From the NCBI RefSeq assembly GCF_003860585.1, contig NZ_CP034159.1, positions 620,001-684,000 on the forward strand: a DNA stretch of 64,000 nt. The letters are read 5' to 3'. Shown here piece after piece: positions 1-9,221 of the stretch. This DNA is from Kaistella carnis (GTDB lineage Bacteria; Bacteroidota; Bacteroidia; Flavobacteriales; Weeksellaceae). The first letter of the stretch is position 1. Each line of letters opens with the position of its first letter. A model generated the notes under the pieces. That model did not search any database and was not told the origin of the DNA. It saw only the letters and a list, made by a program, of their open reading frames with translations. Made by a program: the position numbers and the translations under genes.

Positions 1-987
1 TTAAAACATGAAATGCATGAATCTGTGATTGAGATGGAAACCGGGATCTGTCAAAATATCGCCGGCGTTAGAGCGGAATTAGAGGATCTCCGAAAGCGAC
101 TGATCAAGGTGGCGCACGAAAATGATTTGCGTGTTTCCGGCGGGGGAACTCATCCTTTTTCGAACTGGAAAGACAATCACATCACGAAAGATGTTCGCTA
201 TGATAAAATTATAAGTGATTTGGGTGACGCCGCGCGGTCAAATTTAATTTTTGGGCTCCATGTTCATATTGGGATTCCGAATCGCGAAGAAGGCGTACGA
301 ATTCAAAATGTGATGCGATATTTTCTGCCCCATATTTATGCACTTTCCACAAATTCTCCTTTTTGGGTGGGTCGAAATACAGGTTTTAAATCCTACCGTC
401 AAGAAGTTTTTGCAAAATTTCCGCGTACCGGAATTCCAAGTTATTTTAGTTGTGCTGCAGAATTTGATGCCTACATCGATCTAATGATCAGGACCGGAAC
501 CATTGATAATGCAAAGAAAATCTGGTGGGATCTGCGTGTTCATCCCTTCTACCCTACAATCGAGTTTCGAATTTGCGATATGCCTTTAAGAATAGACGAA
601 ACCGTTTGTCTGGCTGCGATTATGCAAAGTCTTGTTGCAAAAATTTATAAACTCCATGAGCAGAATATGAGTTTTAGAAGCTACCGAAGATTGCTGTTAA
701 ATGAAAATAAGTGGCGTGCTTCTAAAGACGGAATTCACGCTCACCTGATTGATTTTGGAAAAGAAACTAGCGTTCCTTATGTTGATTTGTTGAAAGAGCT
801 ATTGGAATTTATTGATGATGTGGTTGATGATCTCGATTGTCGCAGTGAGTTAGAATATGCCTGGGAAATTATGAAAAACGGAACCGGTGCCGACCGACAA
901 CTCCGAATATTAGAAGAAACAGGTGACCTAAAAGCGGTGGTTGATTATATGATTTCTGAGACCGAATATGGTATCACCTATGAGTAA
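1..987 (+). CDS. Carboxylate-amine ligase, GCS2 (YbdK-like) family, 5' truncated
   Basis: The reading frame is open from base 1, so the gene begins before the window; the first visible Met at 13 is internal. What is seen are hallmarks of the glutamate-cysteine ligase type 2 / YbdK family: a GLHVHIG metal/substrate strand near residue 82 of the visible part, a YPTIEFRICDMPL segment and a C-terminal GTGADRQLRI motif. Members form amide or peptide bonds with ATP through an acyl phosphate; the substrate here is unknown. It is followed 38 bases later by a glutamine amidotransferase and then an ATP-grasp-like gene on the same strand, which suggests a joint pathway. About 50 N-terminal residues seem to be missing compared with the usual length of about 370. 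Confidence 0.85.
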   Translation, partial: LKHEMHESVIEMETGICQNIAGVRAELEDLRKRLIKVAHENDLRVSGGGTHPFSNWKDNHITKDVRYDKIISDLGDAARSNLIFGLHVHIGIPNREEGVRIQNVMRYFLPHIYALSTNSPFWVGRNTGFKSYRQEVFAKFPRTGIPSYFSCAAEFDAYIDLMIRTGTIDNAKKIWWDLRVHPFYPTIEFRICDMPLRIDETVCLAAIMQSLVAKIYKLHEQNMSFRSYRRLLLNENKWRASKDGIHAHLIDFGKETSVPYVDLLKELLEFIDDVVDDLDCRSELEYAWEIMKNGTGADRQLRILEETGDLKAVVDYMISETEYGITYE

Positions 988-1025
988 TTGAGATTTCCGT
1001 AAATTTGTCCTCAGAAATTAAACGT

Positions 1026-1856
1026 ATGAAAAAGATTAAGATCGCACTGCTGGATATGAATAACAATCATGTAAATCAGGGTATGCGGAATATAAAAGAA
1101 ATAGCACACCATTTTCAGCAAAATTCTGAGGAAGACGTAACTATTTCTGTCTTTGACGTACGTTATAAAGAAGAAATTCCCAACATTGCCGATTTTGATA
1201 TTTTTATTTCATCCGGTGGCCCCGGAAATCCTCACAAAGAAGGTTATGCGTGGGAAAGTAAGTACGCTGATTTTTTGGATCAAATTTGGGAACATAACAA
1301 GAATGCGGAAAATAAAAAATTCGCTTTTCTGATCTGTCACTCCTTCCAGCTTGCAAGTATTCATTGGCGGTTGGGCAATATCTGTAAAAGAAAATCATAT
1401 TCCTTTGGTGTCATGCCTATTCATAAAACCCGACAAGGCAAAGAAGATTTTCTGCTGAAGAATTTGCCGGAACCTTTCTATGCAGTAGATTCCAGAGCGT
1501 ATCAGTTTATAGAACCCAATTACGATAAATTGAAAGAAATGGGAATGTCTGTGGTGGCTTTGGAAAAGGTAAGACCTCACGTTCGACTGGAAAGAGCGGT
1601 GATGGCGATACGGTTTTCAGAGGAGATTTTCGGAACACAGTTTCACCCGGAAGCAAACCCTTATGGAATGCTGGAGAATTTAAAAATTGAAAGTAACCGC
1701 GATGCCATGATCGAAAATTATGGTGTTGAAAAATACCTGGAAACCGTCGACCGGATGGATGATCCAGATAAAATAGTGTTAACGCAGACTCAAATTTTAC
1801 CTCGCTTTTTACAACATGCTTCGGAACAGATTGTTAAGAATTTAATGATGGTTTAG
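1026..1856 (+). CDS. Class I glutamine amidotransferase-like protein
   Basis: A 276-residue protein with the class I (triad) glutamine amidotransferase layout: a GGPGNP oxyanion-type turn near residue 64, the nucleophile Cys104 in LICHSF, and His207/Glu209 in FGTQFHPEAN. Such domains release ammonia from glutamine for a partner enzyme; partners here are probably the flanking amide ligase and ATP-grasp protein, which is inference. The ATG at 1026 is chosen over an in-frame TTG at 1005, because that TTG is the end of a TAAATTTG sequence resembling a -7 promoter element. The nucleophile motif is CHSF rather than the common CLG form, so a hydrolase or atypical member is possible. Confidence 0.8.
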   Translation: MKKIKIALLDMNNNHVNQGMRNIKEIAHHFQQNSEEDVTISVFDVRYKEEIPNIADFDIFISSGGPGNPHKEGYAWESKYADFLDQIWEHNKNAENKKFAFLICHSFQLASIHWRLGNICKRKSYSFGVMPIHKTRQGKEDFLLKNLPEPFYAVDSRAYQFIEPNYDKLKEMGMSVVALEKVRPHVRLERAVMAIRFSEEIFGTQFHPEANPYGMLENLKIESNRDAMIENYGVEKYLETVDRMDDPDKIVLTQTQILPRFLQHASEQIVKNLMMV

Positions 1857-1921
1857 AACCCTCTTTTAAATGGTTTCAGTGTACTGTTTTTGCAGAAGTG
1901 TTTTTAACTTTATCAATAATG

Positions 1922-1939
1922 CTGGTTCATGTTAACCAG
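1922..1939 (+). promoter_or_regulatory. Small hairpin upstream of ATP-grasp-like gene
   Basis: CTGGTT and AACCAG pair around a six-base loop, 27 bases before the next start codon and with a weak T-rich stretch after it. It could be an attenuator, a weak terminator or an operator. Nothing in the sequence separates these options. Confidence 0.25.
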
Positions 1940-1966
1940 TGACTATTTTTCAAAAAAAAAATTAAG

Positions 1967-3151
1967 ATGATTCAAAAATACAGAAAACAGTTTAACGCTG
2001 AATATTCCGAAGAAAAATATAATAAAGTTAAAGATGAACTTGCCCTAAGAGCAGGGACAGAAGCGCAGTTCAGAATTTCTGAAAGTCCTATCTTTTTAAC
2101 TAAAGATTTAAAAAACAAGCTCGACCAGGCTTGCAACAGCATCATCTCTCAGATAAAGAACATGTCTGCGGCAGAATTAGATTTGGCAGTTCCCGCTCAT
2201 TGCCGTGTCCCGAACGACTATCATAAACCACACTTTTTAGCCATAGATTTTGGAATTTGTAAAAATCAAACAACGGGTGAAATCGAACCTCAGTTAATTG
2301 AATTGCAGGCATTTCCTACGTTATATGCTTTCCAGGAGGAATATGAAGAAGTGATTTCAGAGATTTTTCCATTCTTAAAAGAACTTCGAACTTCCCTTCC
2401 AAAAGATCAATACATTCAATATTTAACGGAAGTTATCGTTGCAGATGAAAAACCCGAAAATGTGGTATTGATGGAAATTTATCCCGAGCGGCAAAAAACA
2501 AATATTGACTTTGCTTTTACAGAAAAATATTTAGGAATTGAAACGGTCTGTTTTACAAAAGTCAAAAAACAAGGCAAAAAATTATTTTACGAGAAAAAAG
2601 GAAAACTTATACCGATTCACCGGATTTATAACCGTGTTATTTTCGATGAACTGGATCGGATTCCCAATTTAAAATTAGAATTTGATTTTCGTGAAGAAGT
2701 TGACGTAACCTGGGTGACACACCCGAATTGGTTCTTTAAGATTTCAAAGTTTATTCTTCCAAAATTAGAACATCCGTATATTCCCAAAAGTTATTTTCTA
2801 TCAGAATTCCCGACAGATGAAAAATTTGAAAACTTTGTCTTGAAACCACTTTTCTCTTTTGCAGGAAGTGGTGTTAACTTAGATCCAACTCGAGCCGACA
2901 TTGATGAAATTGAGGATAAAGAAAATTTCATAATGCAACGTAAAGTTTTTTATGAACCTTTATTTGAAGACCCGAATGGTGAGTTTTCGAAATCGGAAAT
3001 TCGAATGCTCTATCTTTGGAAAGAAGACGAAGAAGACCCATTACTTATGGATAATCTGGCGCGGATGACCAAGGTTGCCATGGCAAATGTCGATTTCAAT
3101 AAAAAAGATGCCATATGGATTGGCAGCTCCCTCGCCTTCTTTGAAAAGTAA
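1967..3151 (+). CDS. ATP-grasp-fold protein of unknown substrate
   Basis: A 394-residue soluble protein without signal peptide. Its C-terminal third looks like an ATP-grasp nucleotide-binding part: a FVLKPLFSFAGSGVNL stretch around residues 288-305 (the Lys and Gly-rich loop), FIMQRKVFYEP about 25 residues on, and SEIRMLYLW near residue 350, which fits the metal-binding strand. The N-terminal half is not recognised. ATP-grasp enzymes ligate a carboxylate to an amine or thiol through an acyl phosphate. Position 110 bases behind the amidotransferase suggests a shared pathway. The assignment rests on the loop pattern only, so it is moderate. Confidence 0.6.
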   Translation: MIQKYRKQFNAEYSEEKYNKVKDELALRAGTEAQFRISESPIFLTKDLKNKLDQACNSIISQIKNMSAAELDLAVPAHCRVPNDYHKPHFLAIDFGICKNQTTGEIEPQLIELQAFPTLYAFQEEYEEVISEIFPFLKELRTSLPKDQYIQYLTEVIVADEKPENVVLMEIYPERQKTNIDFAFTEKYLGIETVCFTKVKKQGKKLFYEKKGKLIPIHRIYNRVIFDELDRIPNLKLEFDFREEVDVTWVTHPNWFFKISKFILPKLEHPYIPKSYFLSEFPTDEKFENFVLKPLFSFAGSGVNLDPTRADIDEIEDKENFIMQRKVFYEPLFEDPNGEFSKSEIRMLYLWKEDEEDPLLMDNLARMTKVAMANVDFNKKDAIWIGSSLAFFEK

Positions 3152-3160
3152 TTGTTTATT

Positions 3161-4738
3161 TTAATGAATACTTCCCAAATCGATAGGTTCTTTGCTTTTC
3201 TTTTCTCTTACCAAAAGAACAAAAGGAATACACACCAAGAAAAGAAATCCCAGATACAGGAAAACATCCATGTAGGATAAAACCGTTGCCTGTTTCATAA
3301 CGGATAGATCCAGTATTTTATAAGCTGCGCCGTGTGCCTGGTCGACACTAAACCCTTTCGCCTGGAAAGAGGCAATTAAACCATTCAATCTTTGCTGAAC
3401 ATCAAAACTGTTGGCATCTAAATGACTAGTTAATGCAACCCGGTGAATGGAAGTTTGATTTGAGATAAAAGTGGTAATCGCGGCAATTCCAAAGGAACCA
3501 CCGAGCTGTCTCATCATTCCTGTAAACGCAGCACCCTGACCGATTTCCTGACCCTTCAGTGTACTTAAGGCCAAAGACGTAATTGGTATAAAAAGCAATC
3601 CTAATCCTGCTCCACGCACAATCAGCATCCAGAAGAAATCAGATTTTCCGGTATCCGGCGTGATAATTTTATATCCCCAAAAACTGTAAGCGAAGAACAG
3701 TAACAATCCCAGAGCAACCAAGAGTTGCTGTCTAACTCCTCTTGTTAACAAACGCCCAATAATTGGCATCATGACAGCGGTTGTTAAGGCTGCGGGAATC
3801 ATTAAGGCTCCCGATTCTAAGGCAGTCCAGCCCAAAACACTCTGCGTGTAAAGCGGAACAATAAATGTTGACCCATACAAACCAAACCCCAGAATAAAGG
3901 ACATGATGGTACCAAGCCTTAGATTGCCATTCTTCAAGACACGCAGTTCAACGACAGGATATTTGTAACTGAGTTCCCGCCACAGAAAAAGAATAAATCC
4001 AATCACAGCGACAATACTGAGATACACAATTACGGGGCTGTCAAACCAGTCATCTTCATGACCTTTTTCTAATATATATTGAAGAGAACCCACGAAAGCA
4101 GCGAGCAGCATAATTCCGTACCAGTCTACATCTCTTGCTTTTCGTTTCTCCGCAAATTTTGGACTTCTTACAAATTGTAGAGTCATCAAAGTAGCTGCAA
4201 TTCCGATTGGAATATTAATGTAAAAAATATACGGCCAACTGAAATTATCAACAATATATCCGCCTAATGGTGGTCCCAAAGTAGGTCCAATAATGACTCC
4301 TAACCCATAAATCGCCTGCGCCATACTTCTTTTTGCCAAAGGATAAGATTCTGTAATAATCGTTTGGGACGTCACGAGCAATGCTCCACCACCGATTCCC
4401 TGACACAGTCTAAAAAAAACAAGTTCCCAGATATTTGTGGCATTCCCACACAGAAAAGAGAAAATAGTAAATATGATAATAGAAGCCGCAAAATAATTTC
4501 GACGGCCAAACTGTTGAGAAAGCCAGCTGGTCATTGGTACAATAATCACATTACCAATGGCATAGGCTGTAATCACCCAACCGACTTCTGATAACGTGGC
4601 TCCAAGATTCCCCTTCATCTCATTCAAAGCAACATTTACAATAGTAGAATCCACAATCTCCAGCAAAGCACAGAGAATCGCAGTAATGGTAATGATAACG
4701 CGTCTGGCACCGTATTCAACTAATGAATCTTGTTCCAT
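3161..4738 (-). CDS. DHA2 family MFS multidrug efflux permease (EmrB/QacA type)
   Basis: A 525-residue protein with about 14 hydrophobic helices, the number typical of the DHA2 drug:proton antiporters. Motifs seen include ALLEIVDSTIVNVAL in helix 1, GWVITAYAIGNVIIVP in helix 2, LSQQFGRRN (MFS motif A) after it, and GLGVIIGPTLGPPLGG (motif C, antiporter signature) near residue 150. It lies last in a minus-strand operon after TetR, TolC and HlyD genes, so it is probably the inner-membrane pump of a tripartite EmrAB-TolC-like system that exports hydrophobic compounds. It has a near end-to-end convergent neighbour at 3151, with only 9 bases between. Confidence 0.93.
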   Translation of the reverse strand: MEQDSLVEYGARRVIITITAILCALLEIVDSTIVNVALNEMKGNLGATLSEVGWVITAYAIGNVIIVPMTSWLSQQFGRRNYFAASIIIFTIFSFLCGNATNIWELVFFRLCQGIGGGALLVTSQTIITESYPLAKRSMAQAIYGLGVIIGPTLGPPLGGYIVDNFSWPYIFYINIPIGIAATLMTLQFVRSPKFAEKRKARDVDWYGIMLLAAFVGSLQYILEKGHEDDWFDSPVIVYLSIVAVIGFILFLWRELSYKYPVVELRVLKNGNLRLGTIMSFILGFGLYGSTFIVPLYTQSVLGWTALESGALMIPAALTTAVMMPIIGRLLTRGVRQQLLVALGLLLFFAYSFWGYKIITPDTGKSDFFWMLIVRGAGLGLLFIPITSLALSTLKGQEIGQGAAFTGMMRQLGGSFGIAAITTFISNQTSIHRVALTSHLDANSFDVQQRLNGLIASFQAKGFSVDQAHGAAYKILDLSVMKQATVLSYMDVFLYLGFLFLVCIPFVLLVREKKSKEPIDLGSIH

Positions 4739-4795
4739 TTTATTAAGTCTGTATTAAGATTTTGGGAAAATGATGTTCTTGCTAAATTGGAATGA

Positions 4796-5908
4796 TCAAT
4801 TTAAAACAACTGTTGTTTTTACATTCATTCCGGTGCGCAGTTTTTTAGCGATTTCGGGCTTCAGGTTGGTGAAATCAATTCGAACTGGTAATCTTTGAAC
4901 TACTTTTACAAAATTTCCACTTGCATTATCCGGCGGCAAAATAGAAAATGTAGATCCTGTCGCAGGGGAAAAAGAAGTAACTTTTCCTTCAAATTTTTCT
5001 TTCGGAAATGCATCAATTTCTACTTCTACTTTTTGTCCTTCTACCATTTTTGACAGCTGCGTTTCCTTGAAATTGGCAATAATCCATTTTTGATTATCCC
5101 GAACCAAACTGAAAAGCTGAGCTCCGGCCTGAACAAACTGTCCTTTTTGTGTAGAAATTTTAGAAACGTTCCCATCCTCCGGCGCTAAAATTACAGTGTA
5201 GGAAAGATTCAACTTTGCATTTTCTACATCAACTTCCCGTTGTTTTACCATAGAATTTGCAACACCAATTTGTTGGGAACTGGCTTCTGTTTGAGAATTT
5301 ACAATTCCCGTTTGTTGGGAAGCTTGGTTTCGCTGATCCACCAAAACCTGTAGCTGTCGGTCTGCAGTTTGTTTTGCAGCAAGCGCAGTTTCGTATAGCT
5401 GTTGCGTAATGGTGTGATCCTGCACCAAGTTTGCATATCTTTTGAGATCCTGGGTTGTTCTCCACACATTTACTTTCGCTGCTTCAATTTGTGCATTTGC
5501 AGTTGCAATTGCAGCCTTGGTTGAGTTAATATTTTGGGAAGCTGCTCTGGTCGAAGCAATCGAAGTTTGTACGTTGCTTTTTGCTGTTCCTAACGCTGCA
5601 ATTGCTTGCTCCAAGAGCATTTTCTGATCCCGATTATCAAGAATAATGAGCGTATCTCCTTTCTTAACAAATTGATTGTCAGTTACTTTTACTTCCGCAA
5701 CATAGCCTGAAATTTTAGAAATAACAGGACTCATATTAGACGCGATTTGTGCATCGTCCGTTTCTTCATGAGTTAAACCATAGGAATAAATTCGGTACCC
5801 AAAAAATCCTCCTACGAGTAATACCGTTGCTAAAATGATAGGAAAGACAAGTGATTTTTTCTTTTTTGTTTCAGGAAAAAGTTCCGGTTGATCTGTAGTA
5901 TTATCCAT
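4796..5908 (-). CDS. HlyD/EmrA family membrane fusion protein
   Basis: A 370-residue periplasmic adaptor: one N-terminal membrane helix (residues about 20-38), a biotinyl-lipoyl-like half motif (ISGYVAEVKVTDNQFVKKGD) near 67-86, a long Ala/Gln-rich coiled-coil hairpin (about 95-230), and the second lipoyl half with VILAPEDGNVSKI followed by a beta-barrel domain. This order matches EmrA, which bridges the MFS pump and the TolC channel. It sits 57 bases upstream of the MFS gene and 31 bases downstream of the TolC gene, consistent with one transcript. Confidence 0.93.
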   Translation of the reverse strand: MDNTTDQPELFPETKKKKSLVFPIILATVLLVGGFFGYRIYSYGLTHEETDDAQIASNMSPVISKISGYVAEVKVTDNQFVKKGDTLIILDNRDQKMLLEQAIAALGTAKSNVQTSIASTRAASQNINSTKAAIATANAQIEAAKVNVWRTTQDLKRYANLVQDHTITQQLYETALAAKQTADRQLQVLVDQRNQASQQTGIVNSQTEASSQQIGVANSMVKQREVDVENAKLNLSYTVILAPEDGNVSKISTQKGQFVQAGAQLFSLVRDNQKWIIANFKETQLSKMVEGQKVEVEIDAFPKEKFEGKVTSFSPATGSTFSILPPDNASGNFVKVVQRLPVRIDFTNLKPEIAKKLRTGMNVKTTVVLN

Positions 5909-5939
5909 TGTATTGTTGTTCTGTTAATATTGTTATGGT

Positions 5940-7258
5940 TTATTTTGCGGTTAAAATGCCGGAACTTTGTAAGAGTTTTCGATAAGCCAGTTCTGCGTCT
6001 GCTTTTGCGTTAACCACATTTACGTTCGCCGTCATTTGTGCAGCATCTGCATCCAATAACTCTGTGATTGTCGACAAACCATTATCGTATTTATTTTTTG
6101 TTACGCGGAAGTTTTCATTTGCCTGATCAGCTGCCTTTTCGTACACCAAAATCTTCTTCTTTGCAAACTGCGCGGTCTGATAATCTCTGTTTACTTCCAG
6201 TTTAATTTGATCAGTTAATAGTTCCCGGGTGGCTGTAAGTCTTTTGTCGGTGGCGGTTGCACGCATCAGACTTGAATTTTTCTTCCAAAGATTGTCGATA
6301 TTATATTGAATACCTACGCCAATATTTGCAGCATTCAGGACGGTTAAAATTTTAGGAATTTCCGCAGCAACATAACCTCCAGTTAAAGCTATCGTAGGTA
6401 AATTTTCTGCTTTTGCAGATTTTATATTTAATTCTGAAGCTTTCTGTTGATAATCAATCGACTGCAGATCGGTACGAAGTGAAAATGCTTTTTCTACATA
6501 ATATGAAGCCGGCTGATTTTCCATTAAATCTGAAATATAATTATCATCAATTTCTAATACCGTATTTTCCGGCAGACCCAATAATAAATCCATATTGATG
6601 GTTGCGATGCTGTAATTATTATACGCATCTAAAAGTTGCAGCTCGACATTTGAAGTTTTCAAATTGGCTTTCAACTTATCATTTCTGGCAATAATTCCAT
6701 TATCTTCTAATTTTTGATAAGACAAATCTCTTTTTTGAGAAGAAGCTAAATTATCTTCCAGCACTTTAATCTGCTGACTTGCTTTAAACAGACTATTATA
6801 AGCCTGGGCAATATTATATTCTATGGCAAGTCGATCATTTTCGGTACTCAACTTTGCGGCAGTGACGAGATATTCTGCGGATTGAATTCCGTATTTTATT
6901 CTGCCACCCGTAAACAGAGGTAACGATGCCGAAACATTTCCATAAAAGGCAGAATTGGCTTTTGGGGTTTGTCTCCCACCTTCCGTAGAAGGTTGAGAAA
7001 TCTTCAAATCCACTTTAGCATTTGCCAGCGCCAAAGCACTTCCGGAAACTTTCAGGCTGGGCAATCTGTTGTTTTTTGCTTCCAGATAATTGGCTGTAGC
7101 TTCCTGAATTTTTGCTTCGTCAATTATTAAATTTTTAGAATTTTGAGTTCCCAAAGCAATGGCTTCCTCCAGCGTAAGCTTCTTTACCGTCTGCTTTTTA
7201 TCATAGGAATCATTCCCAAAAAGACAAAAATAAAAGCCGATTTATTTATTTTCTTCAT
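5940..7258 (-). CDS. TolC family outer-membrane efflux protein, frameshifted in signal peptide
   Basis: The mature part is an outer-membrane efflux protein with two long Ala/Gln/Asn-rich helical repeats (about 200 residues each) and a C-terminal ATITELLDADA-like stretch, as in TolC. The conserved start of the mature domain, KKLTLEEAIALG, lies upstream of the first usual start codon in its frame (TTG at 7154). A typical signal peptide beginning MKKINKSAFIFVF is encoded from ATG 7258, but in another frame that stops soon after at TAA. Adding one A to the run of five A near 7230 would join both parts. The ATG overlaps the end of tetR by 17 bases, suggesting translational coupling. Either the gene is damaged or the sequence has an indel error. 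Confidence 0.8.
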
Positions 7259-7859
7259 AACCTAAAAGATGTTTTAAAATAGTTTGAATATGAATTTTTA
7301 TTTCTTCGAAGTATTGGATTTCATAATCGTCATCACCTTCGAAAAATTCTTGGTACACCGGAAGCGTATTTAAAGCGGTGAAAATGGTGCCCGACACCGT
7401 GGAATGAACAAATTCAAGTCGTGGATTCTTTGTGAAAATTTTGCGTTCAATTCCCTTTTTAATCAACTCCTCATAAATGCCGAGAAATTTCTTTTTAGAC
7501 TGTTTCAAAAACTCATAAATCACAGGATTTCTATTAACCAACTGTTCACGCTGCATAATCAGATAAAAAGGCTTCAGGTTCTTTACGCGGTCTGCGTATC
7601 GGTTCATTACCAAAACCATTTTTTCCCATTCATCTAAAGTATTGTTCGCAATTACATCTTCGCTAAAACTTAAACTTTCATTCATTCTAAATTCGAAAAG
7701 CTTCTCATATAATTTTTCTTTAGAACCAAAATAATAGGAAATCATCGAAATATTAACGTTGGCCTCTTTTGCTATCTCTCTAATGGAAGTTCCTGCGAAG
7801 CCTTTTTCTGCAAAGAGTATTTCAGCACTTCGCAAAAGGTTTTCTTCTTTAGAAATCAT
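7242..7859 (-). CDS. TetR/AcrR family transcriptional regulator
   Basis: A 205-residue protein with an N-terminal TetR helix-turn-helix: TSIREIAKEANVNISMISYY around residues 24-43, followed by FGSKEKLYEKLF. The C-terminal ligand domain is all-helical and not conserved enough to predict an inducer. It is the first gene of the efflux operon, so it probably represses the operon and itself. A perfect 18-bp palindrome 44 bases before the start codon is the obvious operator candidate. The end of the gene overlaps the TolC start by 17 bases. Confidence 0.92.
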   Translation of the reverse strand: MISKEENLLRSAEILFAEKGFAGTSIREIAKEANVNISMISYYFGSKEKLYEKLFEFRMNESLSFSEDVIANNTLDEWEKMVLVMNRYADRVKNLKPFYLIMQREQLVNRNPVIYEFLKQSKKKFLGIYEELIKKGIERKIFTKNPRLEFVHSTVSGTIFTALNTLPVYQEFFEGDDDYEIQYFEEIKIHIQTILKHLLGYEENK

Positions 7860-7903
7860 AATTGTAATTTTTGAGGGTGTAAAATTAAATTAAAATCAGA
7901 CAA

Positions 7904-7921
7904 CAATCAAACGTTTGATTG
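7904..7921. promoter_or_regulatory. Perfect 18-bp palindrome, candidate TetR operator
   Basis: CAATCAAACGTTTGATTG is exactly self-complementary. It lies between the tetR start (7859) and the holB terminator, in the place where the efflux operon promoter should be. TetR-type dimers bind palindromes of this size. The operator role is inferred from position and symmetry. Confidence 0.7.
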
Positions 7922-8079
7922 ATTTTTTTTCGCAAAAGCCTCTCCTCTATTTTTAAAGATGGTTAGTTTACAATTGGCTGCTGGTATTTTAAAGGGCACT
8001 TTTAAACTTCACAACATTCAACACCGGAATGATATATAACTTATTTGATAAGGTTGTGAATAAGTATCATTAATAAGAA

Positions 8080-8098
8080 AACCACCGCGCTGGTGGTT
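8080..8098 (-). terminator. Rho-independent terminator after holB
   Basis: AACCACC and GGTGGTT form a perfect 7-bp stem with a five-base loop. Read on the minus strand the stem is followed by TTCTTATT. It starts 5 bases beyond the holB stop. Confidence 0.75.
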
Positions 8099-8102
8099 CT
8101 TA

Positions 8103-9221
8103 TTATATTGATTTGTGTAGATATCTCGACAGTTTAATTCCTAAATCAGTCCAGATAATTTTTGCATTTCCATTTCTTTCCAAATGATAATCGGCTTCGG
8201 AGATTTCTTCTAAAATCGCTTCTATATTTGCACCGTGAATAAATTTCGAAAAGCTGTCCCATTTAAAACCACCCGTTTCAATTTTTTTATACACCAAAAG
8301 GTCATTTCCGTAATTCTGGAGTAAGGCCAAACGAAACATCTCTGAACAATATTCGAGGAAACTCTTTTGTTTTTCCCTGTTAAAATGGGCGATTTTTCGG
8401 CTCCATAAAACGATATTTTTCAAGAACTCCGGTTTTTTCTTTACCTGAAAAGCTTCACGCACCCACATTACAAACAGTTCTTCAAACTCGGCATCTGAGT
8501 TTTCCGTCTGCAATAATTTTTGTGTGGTATTATAATTTCCCTGTGCCTGAAAAATAATGGATTTTATTTTTTCTTCGTCAACTTTTTTATTTGACCTGAG
8601 AAACTCCGACAGATCTTCGTCTCCAATTCGCGGAATTTCTACGATTTGCGTGCGCGACAGTATTGTTTGCAACATCAAGTTCGTATTGTCCGCTGTTAAA
8701 ATGATGTAGGTGTTTTTCGGTGGTTCCTCTAAAAACTTCAGAAATTTATTCGCCGCATCAGTATTCATTTTATCAGCTTGCCAGACAATTAATATCTTAC
8801 TGCCGCCTTCAAAACTTTTAAGGGCAAATTTTTTATTGATTTCATCAACTTCTTCGGCGTAAATGGTCAATTGTTTATTTTCAGATTCCAGAGTTGCACT
8901 CCAGTCTTCGCTGTTGGAATATGGATTTGCGAGCAGCATTTCCCGAAATTCTGGAAAGAAAGCTGCACTTAGTCCCTTTTTATCTACTTTAAAGACAGGA
9001 AAACTAAAATGCAGATCCAAATGATTGAGATGATCAACTTTTGAACAGGACGCTTCATTTTCCTTTCTTAAAATTTCTTTTGCAAAAGCCATTGCCAAGG
9101 GAAGCGTTCCGTAACCGTCTTTGCCGACAAATAATTGCGCATGACTCACCCTTCCATTATCAATGCTTTCCTGCAAAATATTTTTTAAATGCTGATGACC
9201 TACGATCTGTTCCCAATTCAT
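8103..9221 (-). CDS. holB: DNA polymerase III subunit delta' (clamp loader ATPase-like)
   Basis: A 372-residue protein starting MNWEQIVGHQHLKNIL and continuing HAQLFVGKDGYGTLPLA, the AAA+ fold of the delta' clamp-loader subunit. The P-loop is degenerate (GKDGYGT), as is usual for delta', which does not hydrolyse ATP. Further AAA+ features are KILIVWQADKMNTDAANKF (Walker B region) and FLEEPPKNTYIILTAD with a following LSRTQ arginine-finger-type SRT. It acts in loading the sliding clamp at the replication fork. A TATCTTTG -7-like element ends only four bases before the ATG, so its mRNA may be nearly leaderless. Confidence 0.88.
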   Translation of the reverse strand: MNWEQIVGHQHLKNILQESIDNGRVSHAQLFVGKDGYGTLPLAMAFAKEILRKENEASCSKVDHLNHLDLHFSFPVFKVDKKGLSAAFFPEFREMLLANPYSNSEDWSATLESENKQLTIYAEEVDEINKKFALKSFEGGSKILIVWQADKMNTDAANKFLKFLEEPPKNTYIILTADNTNLMLQTILSRTQIVEIPRIGDEDLSEFLRSNKKVDEEKIKSIIFQAQGNYNTTQKLLQTENSDAEFEELFVMWVREAFQVKKKPEFLKNIVLWSRKIAHFNREKQKSFLEYCSEMFRLALLQNYGNDLLVYKKIETGGFKWDSFSKFIHGANIEAILEEISEADYHLERNGNAKIIWTDLGIKLSRYLHKSI

